A DNA stretch of 9,657 nucleotides from JBLNCE01 sp050260415 (GCA_050260415.1 JBLNCE010000063.1:1-9657); one strand, 5' to 3'. Shown: positions 1-7,158, numbered from the stretch's first letter. The notes: a model not told the origin generated them from the letters alone. Made by a program: numbers and translations.

Positions 1-2
1 GA

Positions 3-311
3 TCTGACCCATCGCTCGACGCAATAATGGCCGACGGCAGGCTGAGAGCCTACCGCACACAAGAGGCCAAGCAGAAGAAAGTCCGCGAGTTCGCGGAAAA
101 GTACGAATACTCCGATCCGCATACGGGCGAGCGGCGCGCCATCATCGACCTCGCCTGGCCCAACGGCCTGCAGGAGGGCCTGACTCCAAAAAGCTTGCCG
201 ATCTGGAGAATCGGGCCGGTGAAATCGGCAAGCCTCTCCCGGGCAATTTGCGCGGATACCGCGAGATTAAGCTACGGGATGCCGGGGTTCGGATCATCTA
301 TGAGGTATTAA
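3..311 (+). pseudogene. Unrecognised coding fragment, left-edge partial and probably disrupted
   Basis: The frame is open from the window edge, so the true start may lie outside; the first ATG is at 27. The first ~60 residues look like real protein: a charged helical stretch (QEAKQKKVREFAEKYEY) followed by a DPHTGERRAIIDLAWPNG segment. From about position 180 the same DNA reads, in another frame, as a RelE-type toxin. The last ~40 residues of this ORF are therefore probably out-of-frame read-through, and the original gene was cut off near residue 50-55. I do not recognise the family of the N-terminal part. The alternative, a genuine 94+ residue protein ending at 311, is less likely given the good toxin homology in the overlapping frame. 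Confidence 0.35.
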
Positions 312-415
312 GGAAAGCCCCCTCACGGGACGTGGTGTATATTCTGACCGTCCAAAAACGCGACAAAGATCAGGCTTTCGAACTGGCGGCCAAGAGAGTA
401 AGGCGCGCCAAATGA
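182..415 (+). pseudogene. RelE/ParE-family toxin remnant, N-terminus missing
   Basis: Reading the frame that ends at the TGA at 413-415 gives about 77 residues with the RelE C-terminal pattern: GKPLPGNLRGYREIKLRD, then AGVRIIYEV, then DVVYILTVQKRDKDQAFELA. This parallels E. coli RelE (KLRSSGYRLVYQV followed by VISVGKRERSEVY). Family members are usually 85-95 residues, so roughly 15-20 N-terminal residues are absent. The frame has no usable start: upstream it runs open into unrelated sequence without an ATG or a ribosome binding site. No antitoxin gene is visible next to it. An intact toxin of this family would cleave mRNA on the ribosome; this copy is probably dead. A single frameshift near 180 is possible, but the upstream frames do not supply a RelE-like N-terminus. 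Confidence 0.6.
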
Positions 416-438
416 AACCCAGGGACGTAATTGTACGG

Positions 439-459
439 GACCGTCATTCTTTGACGGTC
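439..459 (+). terminator. Hairpin after the toxin remnant, possible terminator
   Basis: There is a perfect 8-bp stem (GACCGTCA at 439-446, TGACGGTC at 452-459) with a 5-nt loop. It lies 24 nt after the toxin stop. The following sequence (TCGCTTGCTATTT) is only moderately T-rich, so intrinsic termination is plausible but not certain. It would insulate pbpC from upstream transcription. Confidence 0.45.
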
Positions 460-609
460 TCGCTTGCTATTTCGGAGCCGGCAATGAACCACCAGAAATG
501 ATGGAGGCTCCATCCACCATGGCCCCCCCATTCCGTCGCCAACACAGGTTACCAGCGGTCTTTTTCAGCGAAGGGCAATATTTTGCAAGACGTGCTTTTC
601 GGCCTGAGC

Positions 610-615
610 TATAAT
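610..615 (+). promoter_or_regulatory. -10 element (TATAAT) upstream of pbpC
   Basis: A perfect TATAAT sits 62 nt before the preferred pbpC start. No good -35 hexamer lies 16-18 bp upstream; the nearest TTGCAA (583-588) leaves a 21-bp spacer. The promoter may be weak or activator-dependent. If it is used, transcription starts near 622, so an ATG at 614 could not be the translation start. Confidence 0.4.
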
Positions 616-676
616 GAATAGTGCCGGGATCGGGCCGCATGGTCCCCCGGCGAATCACCACCAACAGGAGGCCCCC

Positions 677-3070
677 ATGCTCCGGGCGCTAACCGCCAAC
701 CTCACCGGACTCTACCGGCGCTTCGAGACGCTTTACCCCCGCCTGCCGCATCTCCCGCCGCGTTTTCATCTCCGGATCAAAGCCGCGGCGCTCCTCCTCG
801 CCGTCTATCTGGCGCTCAAGGCCCTGGCCTGGCTCATCCCCCTCCCGGAAGCCGCCCTCCACCGCCCATCCTCCACGCTGGTCTTCGACCGTGACGGACA
901 ACTCTTGCAGGCCTACATCTCCAGCGACGGCATGTGGCGCATCAGGACGCCCCTCGCGGAGATCTCCCCGAAGCTACGGCAGTGCCTGCTCGGCTTCGAG
1001 GATCGCTGGTTTTACCTGCATCCGGGTTTGAATCCGGTCGCGCTGGGCCGCGCCGCGCTCCTGAATCTCGGCGCCGGGCGCGTGGTCTCGGGCGGCTCGA
1101 CGATCACGATGCAGATCGCGCGCATGATGGAACCGAAACGGCGGACGGTCTGGGGCAAGGCCTGGGAGGCGCTGCGCGCTTTTCAGCTCGAGCTGCGCTA
1201 CAGCAAGCGGCAGTTGCTCGAGATCTACTTCAATATCGCGCCGTACGGCGGGAACATCGAAGGCGCCGCGGCGGCGGCCTGGCTGTATTTCGGTAAGGAA
1301 CCGTCGCAGCTGAGCCTGGGCGAGGCCGCCCTCCTGGCGGCCCTGCCCAACTCGCCGACCGCCTGCCGGCCGGACGCCAGCCCCGCCAGGGCGCGCGCGG
1401 CGCGGGACCGGGTCCTGGCCCGTCTGCGCGCCCGCGGCATGATCTCCGCGGCGGCCTACCGCGAAGCGATCGAAGAAGAGACCCCGGCGGGGAGGCAGAC
1501 CTGGCCCAAGGCCGCACCGCATCTCTGCCGCGATCTGCACCTCGACTACCCGGGCGAGGTACGGCTCCACACCACATTGAACCGGCGCTTTCAGGCCACG
1601 GCGGAGGACCTGCTCCGGCTCCACCTCGGCCGCCTGCGCGCCGAGGGGATCACCAACGGCGCCATCGTCGTCCTGGATAACCAGAGCCATGCGGTCCTCG
1701 CGCTCGTGGGCTCGGGCGACTTTGACGACGCGGCGTGCGACGGGCAGGTCAACGGGGCGCGGGCGCCGCGGTCCCCTGGCTCGGCGCTCAAGCCGTTCAT
1801 CTATGCCCAGGCGCTGCAGGAAGGGCTGATCTCGCCGGCGCATTACCTGGAGGACGTGCCCACCGACTTTTCGGGTTACGCGCCCGAGAACTACGACCGC
1901 ACCTTCAGCGGCATCGTTTCGGCCCGCGCCGCGCTGGAGCGCTCCCTCAACCTGCCCGTGGTCTCTCTCGAAAACACCCTTGGCCGGAAGGGCCTCTACG
2001 CGTTATTGCAAAAGGCGGATGTGACCACCCTGCGGGCACGGGAGCATTACGGGCTCTCGATCGCGCTGGGCGGCTGCGAGGTGAGCCTGCTCGACCTCAC
2101 CGCGCTCTATGCCGCGCTCGCCAATGGCGGGGAGTACGTCCGGCCCCGCATGCTGGCGACGGAACCCCCCGCGGCCGGCGTCAGGCTCTTTGACGAAGGC
2201 ACGGCCTATCTGATTACCGAGATTCTGACCGGCCTCCGCCGGCCGGATTTCCCCACCTGCTGGGAGTTTACCTCCTTGCCCCGCGTGGCCTGGAAGACCG
2301 GCACCTCGTACGGCCACCGCGACGCGTGGAGCATTGGTTACAATCCGCGCTATACGGTGGGGGTATGGCTGGGGAACTTCTCGGGGCAAGGCGCGCCGAA
2401 TCTCGTCGGGGCGGAGGTCGCGGCCCCGATCCTCTTCGAACTCATGAACAGCATCTGCCGCGGCCAGCAGATCAAATGGTTTTCCCAGCCGGCCACGGTG
2501 GACACGCGGGAGGTCTGCGGCCTGAGCGGCCAGGTCCCCGGACCGCACTGCCCGACGTTGGTTGAGGAGATGTACCTGCCCGACCGGTCGCCGGATACGG
2601 TCTGCCAATTTCATCAGGCGGTGGAGATCGACGATGCCACCGGCTTCCGCCTGCCGCCGCATTACCCGGGGGAGCGTAAATCGCACACCCAGGTCTTTGT
2701 GCAGTGGCCCGCCCGGGTCGGGACCTGGATGGAGGCGAGCGGCTACCCCATCGACCGGCTGCCATCATTGCTGCCCGATTGGCAGGGCCTGGCCACCGGC
2801 GAGGCGCCCATCATCCGCTCGCCGTCGCTCGACTGCGTATATCGTTTGCGGGAAGGCATCCCGGCGGAGTTTCAGAAGATCTGTTTCGAAGCCTCGGCCG
2901 GCAGCGACGTCAGGAAGCTTTACTGGTTCGTGGACGGCCTCCTCCTGGGCGCGGCCAAGCCCGGCGAACGGCTCTTTTACGAACCGGCCGTCGGCAAGCA
3001 CCGGGTGGTCTGCCAGGACGATCAAGGGAGGAGCACTGAGTTCAAGCTGGTGGTGGAAGGGGCGGGGTAG
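677..3070 (+). CDS. pbpC: Penicillin-binding protein 1C (glycosyltransferase/transpeptidase)
   Basis: This is a bifunctional class A-like enzyme that polymerises lipid II and cross-links peptidoglycan on the outer face of the membrane. It has 797 residues, the usual size for PbpC. A basic N-terminus leads into one membrane helix (about 33-55). The GT51 domain (about 75-255) has EDRWFYLHPG with catalytic Glu108, GGSTITMQIAR (139-149) and the KRQLLEIYFN motif (178-187). The transpeptidase domain (about 325-590) has SxxK with nucleophile Ser369 and Lys372, SLN at 423-425 and KTGTS at 540-544, all intact. The C-terminus (about 710-797) matches the BiPBP_C domain typical of PBP1C. ATG 677 is chosen because AGGAGG (666-671) lies 5 nt upstream; an in-frame ATG at 614 overlaps the putative -10. 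The alpha-2-macroglobulin gene that often accompanies pbpC in proteobacteria is absent here. The gene converges on the Rrf2 gene with only 2 bp between stop codons. Confidence 0.95.
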   Translation: MLRALTANLTGLYRRFETLYPRLPHLPPRFHLRIKAAALLLAVYLALKALAWLIPLPEAALHRPSSTLVFDRDGQLLQAYISSDGMWRIRTPLAEISPKLRQCLLGFEDRWFYLHPGLNPVALGRAALLNLGAGRVVSGGSTITMQIARMMEPKRRTVWGKAWEALRAFQLELRYSKRQLLEIYFNIAPYGGNIEGAAAAAWLYFGKEPSQLSLGEAALLAALPNSPTACRPDASPARARAARDRVLARLRARGMISAAAYREAIEEETPAGRQTWPKAAPHLCRDLHLDYPGEVRLHTTLNRRFQATAEDLLRLHLGRLRAEGITNGAIVVLDNQSHAVLALVGSGDFDDAACDGQVNGARAPRSPGSALKPFIYAQALQEGLISPAHYLEDVPTDFSGYAPENYDRTFSGIVSARAALERSLNLPVVSLENTLGRKGLYALLQKADVTTLRAREHYGLSIALGGCEVSLLDLTALYAALANGGEYVRPRMLATEPPAAGVRLFDEGTAYLITEILTGLRRPDFPTCWEFTSLPRVAWKTGTSYGHRDAWSIGYNPRYTVGVWLGNFSGQGAPNLVGAEVAAPILFELMNSICRGQQIKWFSQPATVDTREVCGLSGQVPGPHCPTLVEEMYLPDRSPDTVCQFHQAVEIDDATGFRLPPHYPGERKSHTQVFVQWPARVGTWMEASGYPIDRLPSLLPDWQGLATGEAPIIRSPSLDCVYRLREGIPAEFQKICFEASAGSDVRKLYWFVDGLLLGAAKPGERLFYEPAVGKHRVVCQDDQGRSTEFKLVVEGAG

Positions 3071-3072
3071 CG

Positions 3073-3522
3073 CTAGATATAGTACATAGGGGTATTCTCC
3101 CGGTTCTCCCTGGCCCGGTCGGCCAGATCCTGCAGGGAAGTGCCGTCCAGGAAGCGGTTGATGTGGTCCCGCAGGTCCTGCCAGAAACCCCGGGTGGCGC
3201 AGAGATTCTCCCGTTTGCAGTGCCGGTCCGCTCCCGCCTGCGCCACGCAGTGAACGGGGGCGATGGGACCTTCCAGTGCGCGCAGGATGTCGCCGACAGT
3301 GATCTCCGCCGCGCTGCGGCCTAGTTCATATCCCCCCTGGGGTCCGCGCATCGCCGTTACCAGGCCCGACTTGCGCAGAGAGGCAAAGACCTGTTCCAGA
3401 TATGATTCGGAGACGTCCTGGCGTTCGGCGATCTCGCGCAGGGCCACGGGGCCGTTCTCCGCATGGACGGCCAGGTCGACCATGGCGCGCAGGCCGTACC
3501 GCCCGCGAGTGGATATACGCAA
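3073..3522 (-). CDS. Rrf2-family transcriptional regulator, IscR-like with three cysteines
   Basis: This is a 149-residue winged-helix DNA-binding protein. It opens with the family hallmark RISTRGRYGLRAMVDLA, followed by a recognition helix (SESYLEQVFASLRKSGLV, about 38-55) and a wing RGPQGGYEL (59-67). Cysteines 92, 102 and 108 form C-x9-C-x5-C in the place where IscR holds its Fe-S cluster (E. coli Cys92, Cys98, Cys104, His107). The residue matching His107 is Arg111. CymR-type Rrf2 proteins, which sense cysteine through the CysK partner, lack this triad, so an IscR-like Fe-S sensor is the better reading. cysK in the same window and the operator set keep a cysteine-linked role open. The start is TTG 3522, with AAGGTGG 8 nt upstream and the expected MRIST N-terminus; the longer ORF start at 3573 lacks support. 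It is probably autorepressed through the operator at 3579-3603. No isc or suf genes are in view. Confidence 0.9.
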   Translation of the reverse strand: MRISTRGRYGLRAMVDLAVHAENGPVALREIAERQDVSESYLEQVFASLRKSGLVTAMRGPQGGYELGRSAAEITVGDILRALEGPIAPVHCVAQAGADRHCKRENLCATRGFWQDLRDHINRFLDGTSLQDLADRARENRENTPMYYI

Positions 3523-3578
3523 GACAAGGGCCACCTTTCCCCCGGATGTTGACGGTACATGCACTCGGTGCAACGGGC

Positions 3579-3603
3579 AATACCGAGTAATCCAGTTGGT
3601 ATT
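3579..3603 (-). promoter_or_regulatory. Putative Rrf2/IscR-type operator at its own gene
   Basis: The inverted repeat AATACC-N13-GGTATT extends to a 29-bp frame with outer GG/CC pairs (3576-3577 and 3605-3606). It lies at the predicted transcription start of the regulator gene, just downstream of its -10. CC at positions 5-6 and GG at positions 20-21 of the 25-bp site match the geometry of the known IscR type 1 site. The same geometry recurs at 3722-3746 and 8365-8389. Confidence 0.65.
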
Positions 3604-3609
3604 ACCTAG

Positions 3610-3638
3610 ATGCTAACATCCGCGACGCGGGGTGTCAA
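3610..3638 (-). promoter_or_regulatory. Promoter of the Rrf2 regulator gene
   Basis: On the minus strand a perfect -35 TTGACA (3638-3633) is followed after 17 bp by TAGCAT (3615-3610), a 4/6 match to the -10 consensus. The predicted start is near 3603, leaving a leader of about 80 nt. The operator begins right after the -10, a position suited to repression. Confidence 0.6.
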
Positions 3639-3721
3639 GGGTACCAGGCTTTCGGAGGGGCGAAACAGTTTTTTTCGCCTTGCTTCCAAATCCGCGGGAA
3701 CTTTTTCGGGGCCGACTTCGT

Positions 3722-3746
3722 AATACCTATTAACAAGCTAGGAATT
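3722..3746 (+). promoter_or_regulatory. Putative Rrf2/IscR-type operator of the membrane cluster
   Basis: The site AATACC-N13-GGAATT, with an extra T/A pair on each side (3721 and 3747), covers the -35 hexamer and the upstream spacer of the promoter at 3730-3758. Half-site spacing is identical to the sites at 3579 and 8365. Overlap with the -35 predicts repression of the SurA-N-like gene when the regulator is bound. Confidence 0.65.
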
Positions 3747-3758
3747 ATAGGATATACT
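3730..3758 (+). promoter_or_regulatory. Promoter of the membrane cluster
   Basis: TTAACA (3730-3735), a 17-bp spacer and TATACT (3753-3758) give a strong sigma-A type promoter. The predicted start near 3765 leaves a very short leader of about 14 nt that contains the ribosome binding site, which helps fix the translation start at TTG 3779. Confidence 0.65.
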
Positions 3759-3778
3759 TGCGCATGGGAGGGGTTGTT

Positions 3779-4564
3779 TTGCCGCGGTATAAGCTCTACC
3801 TGGCGCTGCCAGTCTTCATTATCATTGTGATCGCGGGCGCCTCCGGATCGTTGCGGCTGAGCAGAGCCAAAGCGGCCGCGCCGGCAAAGCGGGATGTAAT
3901 CGTGGCCGAGGTGGGAAAGGACAAGATTTACCTGACCGCGCTCAATCAGGCGACAGCCCCGTACAAGTACCGTTTCGAACAGGAGGGCTACGATTTCGGG
4001 TCCGCGCGCGGCCGGTCTCAATACCAACAACTGCAGGCGAGCGTCCTGAACAATTTGATCGTGCGGCGGCTACTCGCCCAGGGCGCGGCCGCGGAGAAGA
4101 TCACCTTGAGCGCGGCCGAATTGGACCAGGGTTACCGGAAGGAACTCAAAGAGCGGAAGCAGAGCGAGGCGGAACTCCTCAAAGAGCTGAAGAAGTACGG
4201 CTGGACCAAGAGCATATTCCTGGCCGACTTAAAGCAGCGCCTGCTCGAGGAGAAGTTCATCGATCGCGTCGTGGCCAAGGGCAAGAGCGGCGCCGAACGT
4301 AATACGGCGATAAACGCCTGGCTTTCAAAGCGTGCTGCGTCCGTCAGAATCCAGGTCTATTTCCAGATTGATGCGGCGGGCGGGGACATCCTCAAGGAAG
4401 CGGAGGAAGAAGCCCTCAAGTACTACCGAAACAAGTACGGCCCGGATAAGGGTGTAACGGCAAAGGCGGCCAATTACGGCTGCCACATCCAGGTCGATAT
4501 CATCAAGAACGGCAAGGTCATCAAGTCTTTCGGCTACGGGGGCGGCGAAGTCTACGAGATATAA
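3779..4564 (+). CDS. Membrane-anchored SurA-N-like protein with C-terminal GVTAKA/YGCH domain
   Basis: This 261-residue protein has one N-terminal hydrophobic segment (about 6-24), a signal anchor or signal peptide without a lipobox, so the rest should be extracytoplasmic. Residues about 40-165 resemble the N-terminal chaperone domain of SurA/PrsA-type foldases: VAEVGKDKIYLTALNQA, then VLNNLIVRRLLAQGA, then a long charged helical region. The rotamase domain that normally follows is missing. Instead residues 203-261 carry a compact domain with GVTAKA (225-230), YGCH (233-236) and VD (239-240), ending at VYEI. The only cysteine is Cys235, beside His236. The same domain closes the protein at 7845-8198. 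TTG 3779 is preferred: GGAGGGG (3767-3773) lies 5 nt upstream, while the ATG at 3764 has no such site and lies at the predicted transcription start. It leads the cluster under the operator at 3722. The function is unknown; a folding or metal/thiol-handling role is an inference. Confidence 0.8.
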   Translation: MPRYKLYLALPVFIIIVIAGASGSLRLSRAKAAAPAKRDVIVAEVGKDKIYLTALNQATAPYKYRFEQEGYDFGSARGRSQYQQLQASVLNNLIVRRLLAQGAAAEKITLSAAELDQGYRKELKERKQSEAELLKELKKYGWTKSIFLADLKQRLLEEKFIDRVVAKGKSGAERNTAINAWLSKRAASVRIQVYFQIDAAGGDILKEAEEEALKYYRNKYGPDKGVTAKAANYGCHIQVDIIKNGKVIKSFGYGGGEVYEI

Positions 4565-4568
4565 AGAC

Positions 4569-4620
4569 CCCTTTCCCCTCCCCCGTGGTCACGAGGGAGG
4601 GAAGCGAAGGGGAGAGGGTA
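4569..4620. repeat. Imperfect GC-rich inverted repeat between the SurA-N-like gene and the permease gene
   Basis: C-rich blocks (CCCCTTTCCCCTCCCC) face G-rich blocks (GAGGGAGGG, then GAAGGGGAGAGGG) around a CGTG-GT-CACG core at 4584-4593, forming an imperfect hairpin. It begins 5 nt after the stop codon and has no T-run, so it is not a classical terminator. It may cap or partly attenuate the transcript between the first gene and the ABC genes, or be a dispersed intergenic repeat. Confidence 0.45.
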
Positions 4621-4672
4621 CATCCTCGATCCACGAGAAAGCGGTTGTTCACCGCATCCAAGGAGGTTCACG

Positions 4673-5830
4673 ATGAAACTCACCGGTATCGCGCTGCGTA
4701 ACATCAGGCGCAAAAAGGGGAAAGCGGCTTTCCTGGTCGCGGGCCTGGCCATCGGCGTGGCCACGGTGATGGCGATCGTCTCCATCAGCGCCGCCATGAA
4801 GACCGAGATCGCCAAGAAACTCGACGAGTACGGCGCCAACATCATCGTGGTGCCCGAGTCGAACGATCTATCGGTATCTTACGGCGGCTTCGTGGTGGCC
4901 GGCATGAGCCTCGAGGAGCGCGAACTTGACGAGCAAGCGCTGGCGCTCATCCGGACGGTAAAGAACAAGGATAGCCTGAACGTTCTGGCGCCGAAGCTCT
5001 TCGGCGCGGTCCAGGTGGAGGGCCGCCAGGCCGTGATCGCCGGGGTCGATTTTGACGCGGAACTGCGCATCAAACGCTGGTGGGAACTGATGGGCGAAAG
5101 CCCGGCGGGGCCGGATGACCTGCTCCTGGGCTATCAGGCCGCCCTCAAGCTGAAGAAGATGCCCGGCGATACTCTTGTCATCGGGGGCAAGCCGATGCGG
5201 GTGGCGGGCATTCTCAAAGAGACCGGCGGCTCGGAGGACAGCCTCGTCATGGCCGGCCTGCCCGTGGTCCAGCGGATGCTCGGCAAGCCCGGCAAGCTTT
5301 CCATGATCGAGGTCAGCGCCTACTGTCTGAGCTGTCCCATCGAGGAACTGACCAAACAGATCCGCGGGGTGCTGCCCGGGACCAAGGTGACCGCGCTCAT
5401 GCAGGCGGCCAAGGCCCGGGAGGAAAACCTGACCCGCTTCAACAACTTCGCCTATTCGGTGGGAGTCATCGTCTTGCTCATCGGCGGGCTGGTGGTCGGT
5501 GTGACCATGATGGGCAGCGTGGTCGAGCGGGTGAGGGAGATCGGGGTCTTCCGCGCGGTCGGGTTCCGGCGCAGTCATGTCATGGCCGTGATCCTGGCGG
5601 AGGCGGGCGCGCTGGGCGCGGTCGGCGGGTTCTTGGGCTACGGGGTGGGCTTTGCCGCAGCCGCCTTGTTCGGCCAATCCGTGGCCCAGATGCAGGTGCA
5701 GGTAGGGATCAACTTATGGCTTGGCTTGGGCAGCGCCGTTATGGCGGCCATCCTGGCGATCTTAGCCAGCCTCTATCCGGCCTGGCGGGCCGCCAACCTG
5801 GATCCGGCCGAGGCGTTGCGGTCCATTTAG
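4673..5830 (+). CDS. MacB/FtsX-like ABC transporter permease
   Basis: This 385-residue protein has the MacB-type layout: one membrane helix near the N-terminus (about 18-42), a large extracytoplasmic domain (about 43-258), three further helices (about 261-282, 303-333, 347-370) and the typical ending YPAWRAANLDPAEALRSI. The cytoplasmic loop RVREIGVFRAVGFRRSHV (286-303) is the expected coupling site for the ATPase. The extracytoplasmic domain contains a C-x2-C pair (Cys218, Cys221; YCLSCPIEE). Proteins of this architecture are usually mechanotransducers or exporters of envelope substrates rather than importers. Permeases of this class next to a DUF2318 protein occur in P19/Ftr-type iron uptake loci (Campylobacter Cj1660-1663 region, from memory). 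ATG 4673 has AAGGAGG at 4660-4666, 6 nt upstream. The ATPase gene follows 21 bp later, clearly as a pair. The substrate is unknown. Confidence 0.9.
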   Translation: MKLTGIALRNIRRKKGKAAFLVAGLAIGVATVMAIVSISAAMKTEIAKKLDEYGANIIVVPESNDLSVSYGGFVVAGMSLEERELDEQALALIRTVKNKDSLNVLAPKLFGAVQVEGRQAVIAGVDFDAELRIKRWWELMGESPAGPDDLLLGYQAALKLKKMPGDTLVIGGKPMRVAGILKETGGSEDSLVMAGLPVVQRMLGKPGKLSMIEVSAYCLSCPIEELTKQIRGVLPGTKVTALMQAAKAREENLTRFNNFAYSVGVIVLLIGGLVVGVTMMGSVVERVREIGVFRAVGFRRSHVMAVILAEAGALGAVGGFLGYGVGFAAAALFGQSVAQMQVQVGINLWLGLGSAVMAAILAILASLYPAWRAANLDPAEALRSI

Positions 5831-5851
5831 ATATACCAAGGAGGCTGAATC

Positions 5852-6571
5852 ATGCCACTAATCGAAATGTCTGGCGTGACCCGCGAATACGGCCACGGGG
5901 GCGAACTTGTCAAGGCGTTGCGGGGGGTGGACCTCGAGATCGAGGAGGGCGAGTTCGCGGCGGTCATGGGGCCTTCGGGCTCCGGCAAGAGCACGCTCCT
6001 CACCATCCTCGGGGGCCTGGGCCGGCCGAGCGCGGGCCGGGTCGCGATTGACGGTATTGAGCTGTACGAGCTTTCGCCCGAATCCCTGGCGGATTTCCGC
6101 CGCGAGTATATCGGTTTTGTCTTTCAGCAGTTCCAGCTCATTCCCTATCTGACGGCCGTGGAAAATGTCGAACTGCCCCTGATCGTGGCGGGTATGAACT
6201 CCGGCGAGCAGCGGCGGATGGCGCTGGAGGCGCTGGCGCGCGTCGGTTTGGCGGGCAAAGCTGGACGTCTGCCCAATCAGCTGTCCGGCGGGGAGCAGGA
6301 ACGGGTCGCCATCGCCCGCGCCATTGTCAACCGTCCGCCGATGGTGCTGGCGGATGAGCCCACCGGGAACCTGGACTCGGCCACCGGCGAGGAAGTCATG
6401 CGTCTCTTCCAAACCCTCAACGACGAGGGATTGACGTTGATCATGGTCACGCACAGCAGCGAAAACGCGGGTTACGCGCGGCGTCTGATCCGGATCCGGG
6501 ACGGGTTGGTGGCCTCGGACGCGCAGGAAAGCGGGCGCGCTTCCGCGCCGGTATCTTCGGTAAGCGGTTGA
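5852..6571 (+). CDS. ABC transporter ATP-binding protein (MacB/LolD type)
   Basis: This is a 239-residue complete ATPase subunit and partner of the permease just upstream. The motifs are Walker A GPSGSGKST (40-48), Q-loop FQQFQLIP (91-98), signature LSGGEQ (144-149), Walker B MVLADEP with catalytic Glu169, D-loop GNLD (172-175) and switch His201 (VTHS). Sequence style and context place it in the LolD/MacB/FtsE-like group, which powers FtsX-type permeases. The last ~15 residues are a low-complexity Ser/Ala tail after the conserved core. ATG 5852 has AAGGAGG 7 nt upstream. The next gene begins 89 bp later after a stretch with no clear promoter or terminator, so co-transcription is likely. Confidence 0.95.
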   Translation: MPLIEMSGVTREYGHGGELVKALRGVDLEIEEGEFAAVMGPSGSGKSTLLTILGGLGRPSAGRVAIDGIELYELSPESLADFRREYIGFVFQQFQLIPYLTAVENVELPLIVAGMNSGEQRRMALEALARVGLAGKAGRLPNQLSGGEQERVAIARAIVNRPPMVLADEPTGNLDSATGEEVMRLFQTLNDEGLTLIMVTHSSENAGYARRLIRIRDGLVASDAQESGRASAPVSSVSG

Positions 6572-6660
6572 TGGTTCCTTTTTGACCCCAGTTCGATTCC
6601 ACAAGCGACGAGCGACCAGCGGCGTCATTTTATCACCATACACGGAGAGGAGGAGAATCT

Positions 6661-7158
6661 GTGACCCACTATATGGAGTTGCTTGCCGCCAATCAGCCGT
6701 GGAATCTCATCTTCTTCATGGCAATCCCGGTGATTTTGGCGGAAAGCCTCGTGGCTACGGAGTTCTTCGTCGTGCATCGTAGACTGACCGGAGGCGTTCT
6801 GCGCACCTGGAATAAATGGCTCGGTATCGTCCTCGGCTTCTATTTTATGGGCGTCTTTCTTTATCTCATGGCGACGACGGTGCCCAAGATTGCCTGGCGG
6901 GGGCCGTTTGACGTGATCGCGGTCGGCGCATACCTCTCCGGCGTGATTCCACTTTTCTGGATCGCCCTGCAGGAACTCGGCGTGGTCGGCCGTGTTACGG
7001 CGAGCGAGGCGGCGATGATCGCCCGGGGCAAGACCGTCGATGGGAGAATGCAGCGGCATTTCGTCCTGCTCACCGTCTTTCTGGTCGTGGCTCACGTGGC
7101 GATGATCTTTGGCATGTTAGATCCGGCCCTCCTGACCGGGGGCAAGATGGGGATGTAG
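6661..7158 (+). CDS. Four-helix integral membrane protein of unknown function
   Basis: This 165-residue protein has four predicted membrane helices (about 16-38, 52-77, 84-107, 132-152) and short loops. It starts MTHYMELLAANQPWNLIFFMAIP. I believe this opening matches a small uncharacterised family in Bacillota (possibly DUF6803), but that is from memory and unverified. Histidines at 133 and 145 at or inside the last helix, and one at 39 after helix 1, could bind heme or metal; this is a guess. There are no cysteines, unlike the neighbours on the right. GTG 6661 is preceded by a strong purine-rich site (GGAGAGGAGGAG, 6644-6655). Its place between the ABC genes and the DUF2318 gene suggests it is a membrane component of the same system. 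Confidence 0.75.
   Translation: MTHYMELLAANQPWNLIFFMAIPVILAESLVATEFFVVHRRLTGGVLRTWNKWLGIVLGFYFMGVFLYLMATTVPKIAWRGPFDVIAVGAYLSGVIPLFWIALQELGVVGRVTASEAAMIARGKTVDGRMQRHFVLLTVFLVVAHVAMIFGMLDPALLTGGKMGM

Noticed and set aside
467..664. Minus-strand 65-codon ORF upstream of pbpC
   Set aside because: It has no recognisable motif and no ribosome binding site, and it overlaps the pbpC -10 region.
974..1843. Long minus-strand ORF (289 codons) inside pbpC
   Set aside because: It is a GC-rich shadow of a fully motif-supported gene. It is Arg/Gly/Pro-rich with no domain pattern or ribosome binding site.
3073..3522. Assignment of the Rrf2 protein as CymR
   Set aside because: Adjacent cysteine metabolism favours it, but the three-cysteine Fe-S type motif and the IscR-type operator frame favour an IscR-like protein.
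3659..3679. GGCGAAA-N7-TTTCGCC inverted repeat between the divergent promoters
   Set aside because: It lies upstream of both promoters, has a short stem and does not fit the operator geometry; nothing assignable.
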